The notes under the pieces: model-generated | What the model was told of the DNA's origin: nothing | Seen by the model: only the letters and a program-made list of their open reading frames with translations | The model's database searches: none | In this document: positions 22,961 through 34,548 of the stretch, piece by piece | Layout: every line of letters begins with the position of its first letter | Numbering within the stretch: the first letter of the stretch is position 1 | Assembly: GCA_030323885.1 (NCBI GenBank) | Contig: CM059199.1 | Span: 1,422,423-1,486,422, forward strand | Length of the DNA: 64,000 bases | Source of the DNA: Branchipolynoe longqiensis | Taxonomy: Eukaryota; Annelida; Polychaeta; Phyllodocida; Polynoidae | Direction: 5' to 3' | Position numbers and translations under genes: made by a program

Positions 22961-23398
22961 CTAGCACTTGTATTTATCTGTTCACTACTAAACAGTTGTT
23001 ATAATCTCTTTTTTCCCCTCTTTTTTTTTTTAAACCAGTGTTTAGACTAGCATTGCTGTATTTCTTGTCATAACCTCGCTTAGGCTACATACAGGTGGCG
23101 CTCGTAGGTTCGAGTTCTGACTGTATGCTAGCTTAGGCCATCTTTTAGGCTAGATGTCCAGGCCCGGCCCACGTCGGCCTATCGAGGCTCACGCTGTGGC
23201 TGTTTGATGGACTACATTTACCCTGTAGAACCGAGCGAGTGTTTTCAACGATCACCACTCAGTTCTCAGGGTCTATGTATTCCATCTCTCTCGGCGCCAT
23301 TCTACAGTGAACAATACCGGACAAAGTCTTCACTTCTCACCACCGTCCCACAACCAACCAATCACCACTCCACCCCCCTCCTCATCTATCCATCCATG
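22961..23398. other. Non-coding stretch
   Basis: No gene seen. A T-rich tract lies at 23007-23030. ACAGGTGGCGCT at 23091-23102 partly matches the CTCF core, too weakly to call. Confidence 0.4.
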
Positions 23399-23408
23399 GA
23401 TTCTCCTA

Positions 23409-23670
23409 ATGCTAGGTACACACCTACCGTATACGATTCGCGCACTAAAAATCGCGACGCGACCCGACCCGACCCGCTTAAAACTGAAAACGGGCCGATT
23501 CATTTTTCGAATCGCGAATCGCAATCGTAAGGAAGCAGTTTTAGCCCTAAAAAGTCGCGAATCGCAATCGGTAGGTGTGCTAGGGGAGTGCTCACCTCAC
23601 GATTTTTGGGAAGTTTTAGATCGTATACGGTAGGTGGGTGCGGAAAAACGGTAGGTATGTACCTAGCATT
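23409..23670. mobile_element. MITE with ATGCTAGGTACACACC termini (copy 1)
   Basis: The left end ATGCTAGGTACACACCTACC and the right end GGTAGGTATGTACCTAGCAT are inverted repeats. Both flanks read TA, suggesting a TA target duplication. The interior is rich in TCGCGAATCGCAATCG-type motifs. Copies lie at 58225-58490 (close) and 47682-47933 (diverged). Confidence 0.85.
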
Positions 23671-23703
23671 AGATAACAGATTCACCCTGTACTCGCAGTA
23701 CAC

Positions 23704-23930
23704 GGTTTGGCCGAATGAGTTAGAGCGTCCGTCTCCCGTGTTTGGTAGATCGTGGGGTCGTGGGTTTGAACCCTGGTCGAGTCAAACCACCAATGACTTA
23801 AAAATTGATACTTGTCGCTTCCTAGCCAGGCGCTCGGCATTATTAGGATAGGGCAAGGAGCAGTGGAATGAGGAAGACCAATTGTCCACGATTGAAATTT
23901 CCCCTGCTTAAACAACTAATGGATAAAAAA
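23704..23930 (+). repeat. Chimeric SINE: SINE-B head with SINE-A tail
   Basis: The first ~150 bases are SINE-B: GGCCGAATGAGTTAGAGCG, then GGGTTTGAACCC as B box, then the body to GGATAGGGCAAG. It then switches to GAGCAGTGGAATGAGGAAGA and ATTTCCCCTGCTTAAACAAC, which match SINE-A at 832-893, with an A-rich tail. The same junction (GGATAGGGCGAGGAGCAGTG) is visible at 35733-35752. This is therefore probably an established subfamily. Confidence 0.8.
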
Positions 23931-24300
23931 AAACACGACAACATAGTCTAAATACGGGCGAAAATAGCTTTAGTATGGAACAGTAAGTGGAATGCCTGAC
24001 TCGGTATAAAATGGGTACTTATATCGACACAGTGTTGGGGAAATGGGAGAGAATACAAAAAGACAAGATGGCGGCCATAGAACGCTGTTGATTTCACCTT
24101 TGAATTCTATTAAACTATATGTTTTATTATATTTTTCAACTCAAAGGTAGCGGGGATATATATAAAGAATAAGTATCGCTTTTTAGATTGTGGATTTAGA
24201 ATCTCATTTCATTTCCCCGCTTTTTCGACAGCTTGTATATAGGGTTGGTATTCACCCATGTACTGCAAGTACAGGGTGAATCCTTTAGCTAGATTCTCCT

Positions 24301-25404
24301 GAGCTGCTGCTACATACAACACTTACCCAACTACTGGGGTGATATCTGTGAAAAGTTGACTGTGTGTGTGTATGTGTGTTTCTCTTCACTCTGTACCCTG
24401 TCAATGGCTGGTGACTTCTGTCACGTATCCAGTACCTAGTCTATGTGTATACATGTATGTATACATTCACATACCATTGTCTAGTCGGGTAATCGTGGTT
24501 TATAGGCTCTGCGTGGAAACAAAATAATTTCGGTGATGTCTCCAAATGTAGAGAGCTTCGTTATCAACAAATCATTATGCATGAGGCGCCTAACGGACAA
24601 CCAAGCCTAAGTGGTGGCATACCAAGCCTAAGTGGTGGCACATCTAGAAAGGCTGCCACGTCACACATGAACTGGATGTGGCATTAATCTTAACCCTTTA
24701 TCCCCAACACATTCATGTGCACACTAACCTCAATTTTACTAACAACTCCATCGCATTATTTGTGAAAAGCTAAGTTATTTGACTACTGCTATTATTTATT
24801 TAACTGCGGATATATTTACTGACTGAACAACTATTGGATTATAATACGATATAGTTTGAAAGCAGAAGCAGACGACATAGATGGGTGGACTGTGATGTTG
24901 GGCTTCACTTGTTCAACCGAGATCAGTGAATCCGTCGGTGATTTATAAACATATCGATGTATTAATCGCACAAGCTCACCACACTAGCTGAGCAAATTGA
25001 AGTTGAAAGGGTGTGTTAATTACGTAGTGATGCCCGATAGATGGCGTGGTGAGGAACGAACGAGCAGACGATGCCTGGGTTACAACAACGAAAGCGAAAA
25101 GAAAAATGGCGGGAACTTGCGAGAGCGTTGGGGTGGGGAAAGATGTTTCCTGCACTTCGAGGCCTGGTGTCCTTTTTCAGTCTTTTTCAGTCTTTTCCAA
25201 CACCGGGAGACCCTTCTGGAAAGGCCAGGCTTATCGGGAGAGAAGGGAATGAAATATTACGAATGTATAGCGATAAATACTACACAGATAGCGCCGTGAG
25301 CGACTGCACTGGTTAACTGTGGAGTAGATCCGATTCATTTCTTAATTTAGATTAAAGATTTAATGTGACTTTGTATTGTATGTGTGTACGCCTGTGCGTG
25401 TGTG
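24301..25404. other. Non-coding stretch
   Basis: A two-copy 23-base repeat (ACCAAGCCTAAGTGGTGGCA) lies at about 24600-24645. Overlapping frames over 24997-25316 have no recognisable domain. No supported gene. Confidence 0.4.
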
Positions 25405-25572
25405 TATTTGTAAGTAGTTATCTATGTATGTGTGTATGTATGTACTGACGAAATATCTATGTATGTGTGTATGTATGTACTGACGAAATATATATGTATG
25501 TGTGTATGTATGTACTGACGAAATATCTATGTATGTGTGCATGTATGTATGTATGTTCTGACGAAATATTGC
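25405..25572. repeat. 43-base minisatellite, four units
   Basis: Units of the form ATGTATGTGTGTATGTATGT + ACTGACGAAATATCT are repeated almost exactly four times. Confidence 0.95.
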
Positions 25573-25587
25573 ACCTGTGGTTTTGAA

Positions 25588-26433
25588 TTTAAAGTTGCAT
25601 AGTCCAATGGTTTTGAGTTTCTGACATTTTCTGGGATAATTACATTAGGTTGATCATTATAATATACCTTACTTTAGCTTGAAGTAACTTTTATTTTAAA
25701 TGGCTAAGTTTTGAGATATTTGAAGTGCAACCATCCAAAATTAATGTTGGCAAGCCTGCCAACACTCTGACACCATAGCCTTCTATGGTAACAGGTTCTG
25801 TGCAATTGCCTCAGTATTCCTCTCTATATGAGGACAACTGTTTAAAGTTGCATAGTCCGATGGTTTTGAACTTCTGTATTTTTTCTGAGATAAATATATT
25901 AGATCAATCACTAGTATCTGCTTTACATTAGTTCAAAGTTACTTTTATTTTAAATGGTAAACTTTTGAGATATTTTCAGTGCAAACATGGAAAATTAATT
26001 TTGCCAAGCTTGCCAAAACTCTGACCCCATAGACTTCTGCAGTAGCAGGTTCAGTTAAATTGACTCAGTATTGCCTTCTACGCAGAAACACATGCTTAAT
26101 AAATGCCTAAGTTAGAGATGTAAAAATCAAATCTAGATAATTGGTTTGGTTTTGAAAATTTGATATTTCATCGGACTATGCAGCTATAATAAGTACAGTA
26201 GTCTCCAAGTTAGATATGTTGAACCAAATTTAGATAATTGTCTTGTTTTTGACAATTTCATGATTTCATCGGACTGTGCAGCTTTCAATTGGCTCAGTAT
26301 TCCCTTCAATGCAAAAACGAATGTTTAATAAGTGCATGAGTAACATAAGTGCAAGTTACATAGGTAAAATCGAATCTAGATATTTGTTTTGGATTTGAAA
26401 ATTTGATATTTTACCGGACCATGCACCTTTAAT
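25588..26433 (+). mobile_element. Cluster of M1-family MITEs
   Basis: A truncated copy (25588-25847) starts TTTAAAGTTGCATAGTCCAA. A full-length copy (25849-26192) starts TTTAAAGTTGCATAGTCCGA and ends ATCGGACTATGCAGCTATAA. Then come two 3'-end fragments (to 26276 and 26433), each closing with a GGACTGTGCAGCTTT-like end. M1 has ~20-base inverted termini flanked by or including TTAA. Confidence 0.85.
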
Positions 26434-26706
26434 TGTACTGTTATGGTCTACCATGATTGCATCTCTTACAGGAAAAGTAAAATATAGGCCTAATAATAAA
26501 CACAAATAAAAAATAAAAGGGCAGAAAACCCCAAAACCACTATAACAAAACGAAAATATAATAGTAATAGTTCCGGATTTGTGCTTATTGTATTTATTTA
26601 GTGTTTTCAATATAAAAGAAATATTAAAACACAATATCGGATTCCCTCTGTTGACTGGTGAGAGAAATCTTATGTGGTGTGGGTGGTTCTGTTAGATGGC
26701 CCTTGG
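26434..26706. other. Non-coding stretch
   Basis: A-rich; nothing recognised. Confidence 0.4.
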
Positions 26707-27021
26707 GATAGGCCGCCTAACCCAGTCGGGCCTCGCGTACGGGAGATCGTGAGTTCGATTCCTGGTAGAGTCAAACCAATGACATAAAATTGATACTTGT
26801 CACTTCATAACATGGCGCTCGACATTAATAGGATATGGCAGGGACTGGTTGGCTCAGTATCAGGATAATATGACTGAGTGGGATATCGGGTAATGGTGCC
26901 GGTGGCCTGATTTCCCAGTGCAGCAGCGCCATAAAGTCGCCATGAGTGCGCACTATCACAAGTAGGTACCCGTCCTAATATGACCTTAGATGTTGCCAGG
27001 ATGTAAAACTCAACAACCAAC
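26707..27021 (+). repeat. SINE-B copy
   Basis: A degenerate head (GATAGGCCGCCTAACCCAGT) is followed by a B box (GAGTTCGATTCC at 26751-26762), the body GGATAATATGACTGAGTGGG and the tail TAGATGTTGCCAGGATGTAA. It is near full length. Confidence 0.85.
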
Positions 27022-27970
27022 CCAGTCGGGCTCCCACTGCCTGATGCGAGCACACAGATGGCGGAAGGGGGTACCAGATAACGCAGGTCACGTGACTTTA
27101 GTGAATGCAGATAATAAGTGCCCGACCCCTAATTCACATCGAGAAAAATCCCTTTCCCCGGATCAACGCTTATCAGATACCTGATATCTGCCTTTGGTAT
27201 TTGGAGATCTCCCTCAGTTCACCCTAACCTTCAGCGTAACCGCCCCCCCCCCCCCACAATGGCGGGGACCCACCATAGTGGGCCATGGGAGGGGGGGGGG
27301 GGTGATATGGAAGGTTTCTGGGTCATCCTGAAGGTTTAAGGACATTCAAACACCGTCGACTTCTTGATCTGAATTCTAAGAATTGCTCATTGCCCTTATT
27401 TCAAGATGCTTCGTGGATTTTAATAGATCCCAACCCCTGTAAACGAAATATATAGAAAGGAATCGTTCCACCCCGGGTTCGCACTGGTCCTTAAAACCCC
27501 ACAACGTATTTAAATTGATAATTTAAAAACGATGAAGTGCAGGAAAGACCTTAAAATGTATGTATGGGTATGGGGGGAAATGCCGTGAAAAGTAATGAAA
27601 ATATAGTTGAATGACACTTTGAAATCATGTTTTAATTTCAAGAAACGTTGTATCCATCATTCTGTTTTCTTCTACCGTCAATGGTGAGGCTTAAATAACT
27701 GTTTTTTTGTGTGTGTGTATGACCCTTTGTTGCAGAATTCCCCCTGGTGCATTAACTGTTGGAGGGGCAGTACATGATTCCATCATCTCGGCAGGGTTGT
27801 AACATGCACAATTTTGTAAAGATGGCTGAAGGATTTCTGTATTTTTTGGTTCTTATAAAGAGGCGTCTGGAGTTCTGAAAAGTGCCTGAAAGGTCTGGAA
27901 AAGAACAACCATATAAAGAGTGGGAACCATGCCTCAGAATTCCCTTCTATGTGTAATTGGTCCGTAAGGT
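27022..27970. other. Non-coding stretch
   Basis: C and G homopolymer runs lie at 27243-27256 and 27290-27302. No gene or repeat copy recognised. Confidence 0.45.
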
Positions 27971-27971
27971 C

Positions 27972-28327
27972 AAAGATGCTATAATACTAAGACGGCTCAC
28001 TCAGCCTGTACTGTGTAATCAAAATGATCAAACCCACCACTTGGTGTGCTGGCTGTTCTGTTGGTTAAACAGTTGCTATATTATATGTATATATGAATGT
28101 GAAAGATGTGTGATGATGGTGATGATGATGTGTATTTGTTCACAGCAATTTCATATTGATGTGTATTCACACTTACATATCTCATGTATAATATAATTGT
28201 ATGTGTTTACATGTGAAACACCAACCAGCAGCCGGGCTGATCAATCCCACCACAAGGTGGCACTGCAAAATTTACATTACCATGGGAGAGATAGGGAGTG
28301 AGCCATCTTAGTATTATAGGGTCTTTG
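27972..28327. mobile_element. hAT-like MITE with CAAAGA termini
   Basis: The left end CAAAGATGCTATAATACTAA (from 27971) and the right end TTAGTATTATAGGGTCTTTG (to 28327) are inverted. Partial inversion extends about 100 bases inward. GTAAGGTC flanks both sides (27964-27971 and 28328-28335), giving a 7-8 bp target duplication, as expected for hAT elements. It contains a CTCF-like motif. Confidence 0.75.
28250..28264 (+). promoter_or_regulatory. CTCF-like motif inside a MITE
   Basis: CCACAAGGTGGCACT fits 14 of 15 positions of CCASYAGRKGGCRSY. It lies in the right arm of the hAT-like MITE; the left arm has a decayed counterpart (CCACTTGGTGTGCT). Confidence 0.3.
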
Positions 28328-28941
28328 GTAAGGTCCACCTGAGTATTGTAAGTGGTAAGAGTGTCAGAAGGAGTTGTGTGCGGAGGGGGTGTGGGGGGGG
28401 GGGGGGGCAGGCAAACGATATATGACGCTTCTTTGTCCCACACATCGTAACAGAGAATGGGTATAAATAAATATTGATATTGCTTCCTTCAAAGATAATA
28501 TACCATCAAAGTTACGAAGACGATGGTGGGTGATTTTGACATACCATTTTGTAGTTCAATTAATTGTATATATCTATCTAAATGCTTGGGCTCTGTTGCA
28601 ATACAAAGGCAATATATTGTATTATATATTAGCTTTAAGGATGCAGTGTTATATGTGTTGGCAGAGGTGAGGGGTTGGGGAGGTGGGGTTGTCATTCATA
28701 CGCATTGAGCTCTAGTGGTGGTCTATAATTGAGCACAGGAAAGAGAATAACGAGCTGAATTATTTATTTCCATGCATGCACTCATTCAATCATGCTCCTT
28801 GGGAATAATTGATAGACTTTTGTTGTCATACCAAAAGCCAGTTGGCGTGTGTTATTGTGTCAGCGAATAAATCAGAACCTGTTCATATTCACACTCACCC
28901 ACCCACACACACACACATACACGCACGACCACTCCCGGCGT

Positions 28942-28943
<2 letters not shown>
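28328..28943. other. Non-coding stretch
   Basis: A long G run lies at about 28387-28408. The block CAGGCAAACGAT.TATGACGC after the G run recurs after another G run at 31658-31680, suggesting a small dispersed repeat. No gene. Confidence 0.4.

Positions 28944-28975
<32 letters not shown>
28944..28975. repeat. (AAT)n microsatellite
   Basis: About eleven TAA/AAT trinucleotides. Confidence 0.97.
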
Positions 28976-28978
<3 letters not shown>

Positions 28979-29083
28979 CGTGTTAAACGAATAAATCCAA
29001 ATCCAATTAGAAATGCTATGATTGGTTTCAATCAATTTCAAATTAAACAACTCACTACTTGTGGAAAATCACTCTGTTGGCCT

Positions 29084-29884
29084 AAAGCTAAGATTCCTTA
29101 TATGCGGTGTGCGGAATGCGAATGCGAATGCAGCAAAAAATCAAAAAGCATGTAACTGAATAGTGGTGCTTCCATACGTCCGAATGCGAATGCGGCAACT
29201 GAATCGGTCCATGGACCGATCGGTGTGGCATGCGAATGCAAATACTGGTGTGTTTGCCATAGAAAACAATACTGTTCCTTCACAAATTTGGAGGAAAAAC
29301 CCCAACAAATGTTGGGGGTTCGCATATATCTACGCCACATATACAACATTCAGTGATTTTCATAAATAGTTTTGAGCTTGATTTAATGGATTTCACCTGT
29401 TAGTAAATTGAATTTTAAATAAAATGACACTTCATTTGTGAAAATTGCTCTAATATTAAAGAAAATATGGACTTTTTAACAATGTTACTGTAAAGATCAA
29501 ACCAAATCGCCGCATGCCGCATGGGTGGAATCAACCCATTCGCATGCCGCATTCACATGCCGCATACCACGTATAAGGAATCTTAGCTTTAAGCTAGCAT
29601 TCCTTACACGCGGTATGGGAATGTCGTATATGCGGCATAGATATATGCCAACCCCCAACATTTGTTGGGGTTTTTCCTCCAAATTTGTGAAGGAACAGTA
29701 TTGTTTTCTATGGCAAACACAGCATTCGCATTCGCATGCCACACCGATGGCTACATGGACCGATTCAGTTGCCGCCTTCTCATTCGCATTCGCATTCGGA
29801 GGCATGGAATCACCCCCCATTCACTTAGATGCTTTTCCATTTTTTTTGTCGCATTCGCATGCCGCATACCGCGTGTAAGGATCT
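29084..29884. mobile_element. M2-family MITE dimer (GCATTCGCATTC-rich)
   Basis: Unit 1 (29084-29592) starts TAAAGCTAAGATTCCTTATA and ends TATAAGGAATCTTAGCTTT. Unit 2 follows at once (from 29590, AAGCTAGCATTCCTTACACG) and ends near 29884 (GCATACCGCGTGTAAGGATC). Interiors carry runs of the hexamer GAATGC/GCATTC and the block ACCCCAACAAATGTTGGGG. Unit 1 includes the perfect palindrome ATCGGTCCATGGACCGAT (29203-29220). The same family forms similar pairs at 48-50.6 kb. Confidence 0.85.
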
Positions 29885-30479
29885 CTTCGCCTTGAACTCC
29901 TTAACTCTAAAACTAACCCCGGTAACAACAAAAGAGTTTTACTTTCATAGAAAACCCTGGCTTGGCAGTTTTCTCGCCGTACACAAATGTTCTACGATGG
30001 GAAGCAGCAGGCAGGCTGGGCGGACATAATATAATAATATAATAATAATAATGAAATATTTATTTCCACATGATCAATGTACACACAAGTTGATATTTAT
30101 ATGAGTAATTTTTTCACATGAAAAACAGGAGAAAGCAGAAGTACACTACTTATGAGGTGCTTTCCCCATTTAAAAATAACACAGTATAGATCTACTACCA
30201 GTCAAGCACCACTCATAGTTAATCCTACGTTGGCTCAGTGAGCTCAATCCTCAGCAAAATTGAGTCAATAAATTGCGTGTGTAACGAAAGAAAACTGGCC
30301 GGGGGAGGGAGGGAGGCCTTTGGGCTGGCAGCGATAAATGCTTTCCCGGGTGCTGAGGGCATCGGATACGGACATTTGGTTTGTTGTTTGCAGACAGGCG
30401 TGGACGCGCCGTATTAAGCATTCGGTTGCCAAGGAAAGAGTCGATAATATATTCGAAATTGATAGATTTGGTATGCACT
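29885..30479. other. Non-coding stretch
   Basis: A short ATA/ATAATA repeat lies at 30027-30055. No gene supported. Confidence 0.45.
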
Positions 30480-30850
30480 GCCGACGGGGCGAAGGGAGGG
30501 ACGGGGAGGGTGGGGGCGAGGAGAGGGGAATGGCGTTGTGGTGATGCATAGTCGAGGGCGGGCCGCGGCTGGTGGAGGCCGGGCCAGGGCGGGCGGAGAA
30601 AATCGATGGAGGTCCCCGGGAGCGGGAGGTGGCGCGCCCCGGGGCTCCGGTGGTAGGCGGCCCGGCAAGGCTAGCCTGAAGGCCGGCACAACCACCGGCG
30701 GTGGCAGCGGCGGCGGGAGCACCGGCGGCACATCGCCGGCACAGTACTGGTACACACCCCGGGCAGTGGTATACGGAACTAGCTCCCGGGGACCCCGCCT
30801 GCGGCCTATGACCTCCCCCCCCCCCCCTCCCCGCCCCTCCGCCCAATCCC
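30480..30850. promoter_or_regulatory. CpG island
   Basis: Very GC-rich with many CpG (GGGCGGGCCGCGGC, GGCGCGCCCCGGGG) in AT-rich surroundings. Open frames exist on both strands (glycine-rich on +, alanine/proline-rich on -), which GC-rich DNA gives for free. The + frame includes SPAQYWYTPRAVVYGTSS, which is less repetitive, but I recognise no family. It could be a promoter or first exon. Confidence 0.4.
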
Positions 30851-32184
30851 AGCTCATACACCGAGACCTATGGAGAGGCGACAGTCAAACGGGGGAAAAG
30901 AAATAATGAGGAAAAAAACATTACCCGCTTTTAGTAGAGCAATAACAAAAATAAGTATGCTATTGGTGTCAGCCCCGACCGGTGGCACAGAAATGCACGG
31001 CCGGTGTGAAGGTAACGATGATCCCAGCCTCCCACAGCCACACACCCATTACAATTACCGTTATATCACTGCCAACGTGCCAACGTAGATCTACGCCATT
31101 GGCGAAAAACTACCAGAGTGCATTCTGGGAATCGCGGTAGAAACTTACTACCGATTTATGGAGGTTTTCTCCCACCTGTCTGATTCCGTTCGTTTTTTTT
31201 TTCTTAATTTTTTTTGTTCTCCAATATTAAAAAAAGAAATTCCTGGAGATCTTTCTATTATTCTCCTTCTTCTCATTCTCATTCTTCATCCGCACCGATC
31301 CGCTCAATTCATCCCGAAGACAATATCAGGAAAGGTGTTTATTTATTACTGGTGGCGACACCACACGGGGGAGCACAGTGATGCTTTCTGTGCGCTGAAA
31401 CCAATAGCGTCGGCAAGCTAAATTTACATGTGCAGCATATATGATATATAGATATATAGATATACGACAGCTGTCATATATCTAACAGGCTCCAGGCCAA
31501 CTGCCCACACGTGGGTGATTGGCACCGGAGAGTGCCACCTGAGCATTGGACGTGATGAGACGGAGAGTGGAATGAATGAGTTACTGGAGGTGGGATGGAG
31601 GGGGGGGGGGGTGGTAGAGAGAGAAACAGAGAAAGAAGTGTTGGGGGGGGGGGGCGACCAGGCAAACGATCTATGACGCTTCACTGGTATTGAAATTTAT
31701 GTGTGGACTGGCGCGAGCAATATTGATGATGCTGTATATTTTCGCCTTGGCTATCAGTGTGCTATCTCCATATTCATAGCACTGGTGTTTGCTTGGTGGA
31801 GGGGCACACACACGCCCGTCCCTGTCAGACTGACACTGTGAAGGTTGCGTGTGTAAGTGTGTGTGTGGGGGGGGGGGGGGTCTGTGGGGGGCAAAACTGC
31901 TGCGTATTCCCCACATAACAACCTCATGTTCATTCCAAAGCCCCCACCCAACCAATCTACAAAAGCCACATTTCAAATTTTCGCAGTCGAGCAATCTCAG
32001 CGGGTCCGTCGCCTGTGATCACCTCGCGGGCGGAGCCGTCGGTCATTCGGCGAGCTTTCACTCAAATATTGAAGGCCATCCTCCCTCCTCCTGTCCAGGT
32101 GTGTAGTTAATCACCGCAAGTTTTGTTCGGTGGCTTTTTTTTTCGGGGTGTTTCAGACGGGATTGGTTTATTTTAAGGACGTGC
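30851..32184. other. Non-coding stretch
   Basis: G runs lie at 31600-31611, 31646-31657 and 31867-31879. A moderately CpG-rich patch lies at 31999-32060. No gene or known repeat supported. Confidence 0.4.
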
Positions 32185-32620
32185 ATATTCTTCCCGGCTG
32201 CTGTAAGCGGAAATCATGGGGATACCCCCCCCCCCCCCTGGCGAGTTCCGCGTGCATGGACATAACTAACCCTAAAACCCTAAACCCCAAATTGGATAGC
32301 AGAGCGAGGTTTCAGGGCTATGGGTTATGGGTCCAGCATGCTTCCATTACGCCACTCTGCTTTTAGGTGGATTTAACTCAAAAGATAGATACTCTTAACA
32401 CTGCAAGCAATGCGCTTACTCGATACCTGAAGTGCGGAACAAAGCTAGATAGATAGATACCCTCAACCCTGCTGGCAATGAGATTATTCAAAACCCAAAG
32501 TGTGCATGCGCCTGGGACTCACAGAAGAATATCCACAAGATTTCTGTTTACAGCAGCCAGAACAATATCCACTTCGTATATATATTTGTTAACAGACGCC
32601 TTCCTTTTGTTTCGCCCTAA
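32185..32620 (-). repeat. Initiator-tRNA-derived SINE, copy 1
   Basis: Homologous to 45685-46430: CGGCTGCTGTAAGCGGA, the tRNA-like block, then ATACTCTTAACACTGC-type repeats (two units here) and AACAATATCCACTTCGT. Orientation is set by the tRNA-like head, which reads on the - strand. Confidence 0.7.
32297..32361 (-). tRNA. tRNA-iMet-like pseudogene (SINE head)
   Basis: On the - strand it reads AGCAGAGTGGCGTAATGGAA, then GCATGCTGGACCCATAACCC, closely matching animal initiator tRNA-Met, with the CAT anticodon retained. The variable loop/T-arm is about seven bases short, so it is a pseudogene within a SINE, not a working tRNA. Confidence 0.75.
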
Positions 32621-33289
32621 GATGCCATCTGTCTCGAAGAGATCCCAAACTACCTTCAGCCACAAATAATGTCCACGTGTATTGTTTTTCTCTACCTACC
32701 TAGTTAACCTACCTACGGACAAGTCAGTGCTTGCTGCTGTTTATTACATACAACCCAGCTCGGTATGATCCACGTGTACACTAGCGAGTTGTTGCACAGC
32801 TCCCACCGTTGAGGGTCACGTGGTTGACCCCTGGTTGCCCTAACGTATGGGACCCTGGAGGGGGTTCAGCCCAAGGGCATTGTAGGTCACAGCACTGGGT
32901 CGGCAAAGGCACCTGCCACTCACGGTCCGGGGGTCGTTCGTAAACCACCCGGCGAGCATTACACCGCGTGTGTTCGGAAACCCAATGCGCCCGTTCAAAA
33001 GGTGCATCGGGCTTGCATCCTATAGATCTATCTGTGTCGATGTAAATTGGCATTTAGTAGTAGTCATTCCGTTCATGAAATCCGGGTGTAGCAGTCAGGG
33101 GCACCTATCTATCTGTCTATCTATCTATCTATCTATCTCTTAATCCGGGTATTCTACAGTTTGATTTATATCAACTAAGATTTCCTTTTTGTGTTTTTAT
33201 TGGAATTGTTGTTTTATTTAAAGCTGCAAAATCACAGAACATTTGCGAAATCACAGCGCTTGGCTAAGCTTAATTTCTCATATCCAACA
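32621..33289. other. Non-coding stretch with (TATC)n
   Basis: A (TATC)n microsatellite lies at 33107-33139. No gene recognised. Confidence 0.5.
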
Positions 33290-34020
33290 TAGCACACTCC
33301 TGCACTTATTTATAAATTTGATTTCACACATATCTAATTTTGATTTGCCAGATCTCAATTTGATTTCCCATATCTGGAATAGACACTGCTAGACTTATTT
33401 AAGTATTGGTGCTAAATTTGACTTTACCTATCCAATTTTGATTTGTCAGATCTAAATTTGATTGTGTAATAGACACTGTTACACTCATTTAAGTATTGGC
33501 CCTAAATTTGATTTCACATATCTAATTTTGATTGGTCAGATCTCAATTTGATTCCCATATCTGGAATCAGGGATGAAAGATCCCCGCGATTTCGCGGATT
33601 TCCGCGATTTCAGATATTTACCGATTATTGGTTTGATCGAATCCCGTTTTTATATGACTTTAAATGTTGCTAGAACAAACCAGAACGAGTTAGATATGGC
33701 CCATACTGTAGGCACAACAAAGACAGTTAAAGCCGAACTTCCGGGATTTTTCCGCGATTCTCTGACAGTGCTAATCTTATGGAGGGAAAATCCGCGTCGG
33801 TGTAACAATCTCGGCTTCATTTCCGCGTTTTTTGCCGGAGACCACTTTCACCCCTGTGGAATAGACACTGTTAGTGTTACACTTGTATTCGTACTAAATT
33901 TGACTTTACACATCCAATTTTGATTTGTCAGCTCTACACTTGATTTCACATATCATTAACATAGACATATTAGCACATATTTAATCGTTGGTGCTAAATT
34001 TTACTTCACATATCTAGGAC
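33290..34020. repeat. ~105-base tandem repeat, interrupted by a MITE
   Basis: Units read AATAGACACTG, ACTTATTTAAGTATTGGTGC, TAAATTTGACTTTAC, CCAATTTTGATTTGTCAG, then ATCTCAATTTGATT. About five units are seen on the two sides of the MITE at 33568-33856. Confidence 0.8.
33568..33856. mobile_element. CAGGGATGAAAG-ended MITE with 6-bp TSD (copy 1)
   Basis: It begins CAGGGATGAAAG and ends CTTTCACCCCTG, flanked by TGGAAT on both sides (33562-33567 and 33857-33862). The surrounding tandem repeat shows the empty site as CTGGAATAGACAC, so the duplication is six bases. The interior has iterated CCGCGATTTCGCGGATTTCC motifs and a SINE-B tail-like segment (33651-33680). Confidence 0.85.
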
Positions 34021-34069
34021 TGGTTGTGGCAGAGAAGGGAATAAATCCAAAGTAAATTCAATTTAATAG

Positions 34070-34316
34070 AACTACCATATATGTATGTCCCAATAGAAGC
34101 ACGCTACCCAATAGAAGCACACACCCCATTCCAAGATTGAAAGCACGCACAAATTTATGATCATATTCAGACTGAATGCACATACAATATGACAATCCCA
34201 CTTTATTTCAGAAGCACAACAAAAACAAATCCATGAATTTCTTTAACTTTGAATAGATGCGCATCCATGTGTCTGCACTCAGGCAGTGCATGTCTATTGG
34301 GACATATACGGTAGTT
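34070..34316. mobile_element. MITE with ACTACCRTATATGTCCCAATAGA termini
   Basis: The left end ACTACCATATATGTATGTCC and the right end GGACATATACGGTAGT are inverted, allowing a four-base indel. The interior has two GTCCCAATAGAAGCACGCTA-like repeats. No clear target duplication was identified. Confidence 0.65.
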
Positions 34317-34484
34317 TACTGGTGAAGCCTACGCTGTCGGATCATTTATGTGCAAGCCAACATTAATTTGACATGTTTTCACTTCGAATATACCAACACT
34401 ACAACTGGCCAGCATTGAAAACAAGCCTGGGTACCCGGCCTTATATGCTATGGACAGTATAAATACCGCCTCAATAAAAAAGAA

Positions 34485-34548
<64 letters not shown>

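Larger units (their letters stand above)
23399..24300. mobile_element. Palindrome-ended element (copy 1) with nested MITE and SINE
   Basis: Bounded by a repeated GATTCTCC(T) (23399-23407 and 24292-24300), an 8-9 bp target-site duplication. The left terminus TAGATAACAGATTCACCC is followed by a short palindrome; the right terminus (GGGTGAATCCTTTAGCTA, ending at 24291) is preceded by the near-palindrome TTCACCCATGTACTGCAAGT... at 24251-24282. A related copy lies inverted at 58611-59190. The body holds CAAGATGGCGGC (24064-24075), an exact YY1-type site shared with copy 2. A MITE sits at the extreme left end and a SINE at 23704. The duplication length suits Mutator- or hAT-like transposons; no transposase is present. 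Confidence 0.7.

Noticed and set aside
28942..28994. Poly-asparagine frame
   Set aside because: Translation of (AAT)n.
32262..32290. Telomere-like CTAACCCTAAAACCCTAAAC
   Set aside because: Short and degenerate, and part of the initiator-tRNA SINE; the other copy has a similar CTAAACCCTAACC at 45763-45776. It is not evidence of a telomere.
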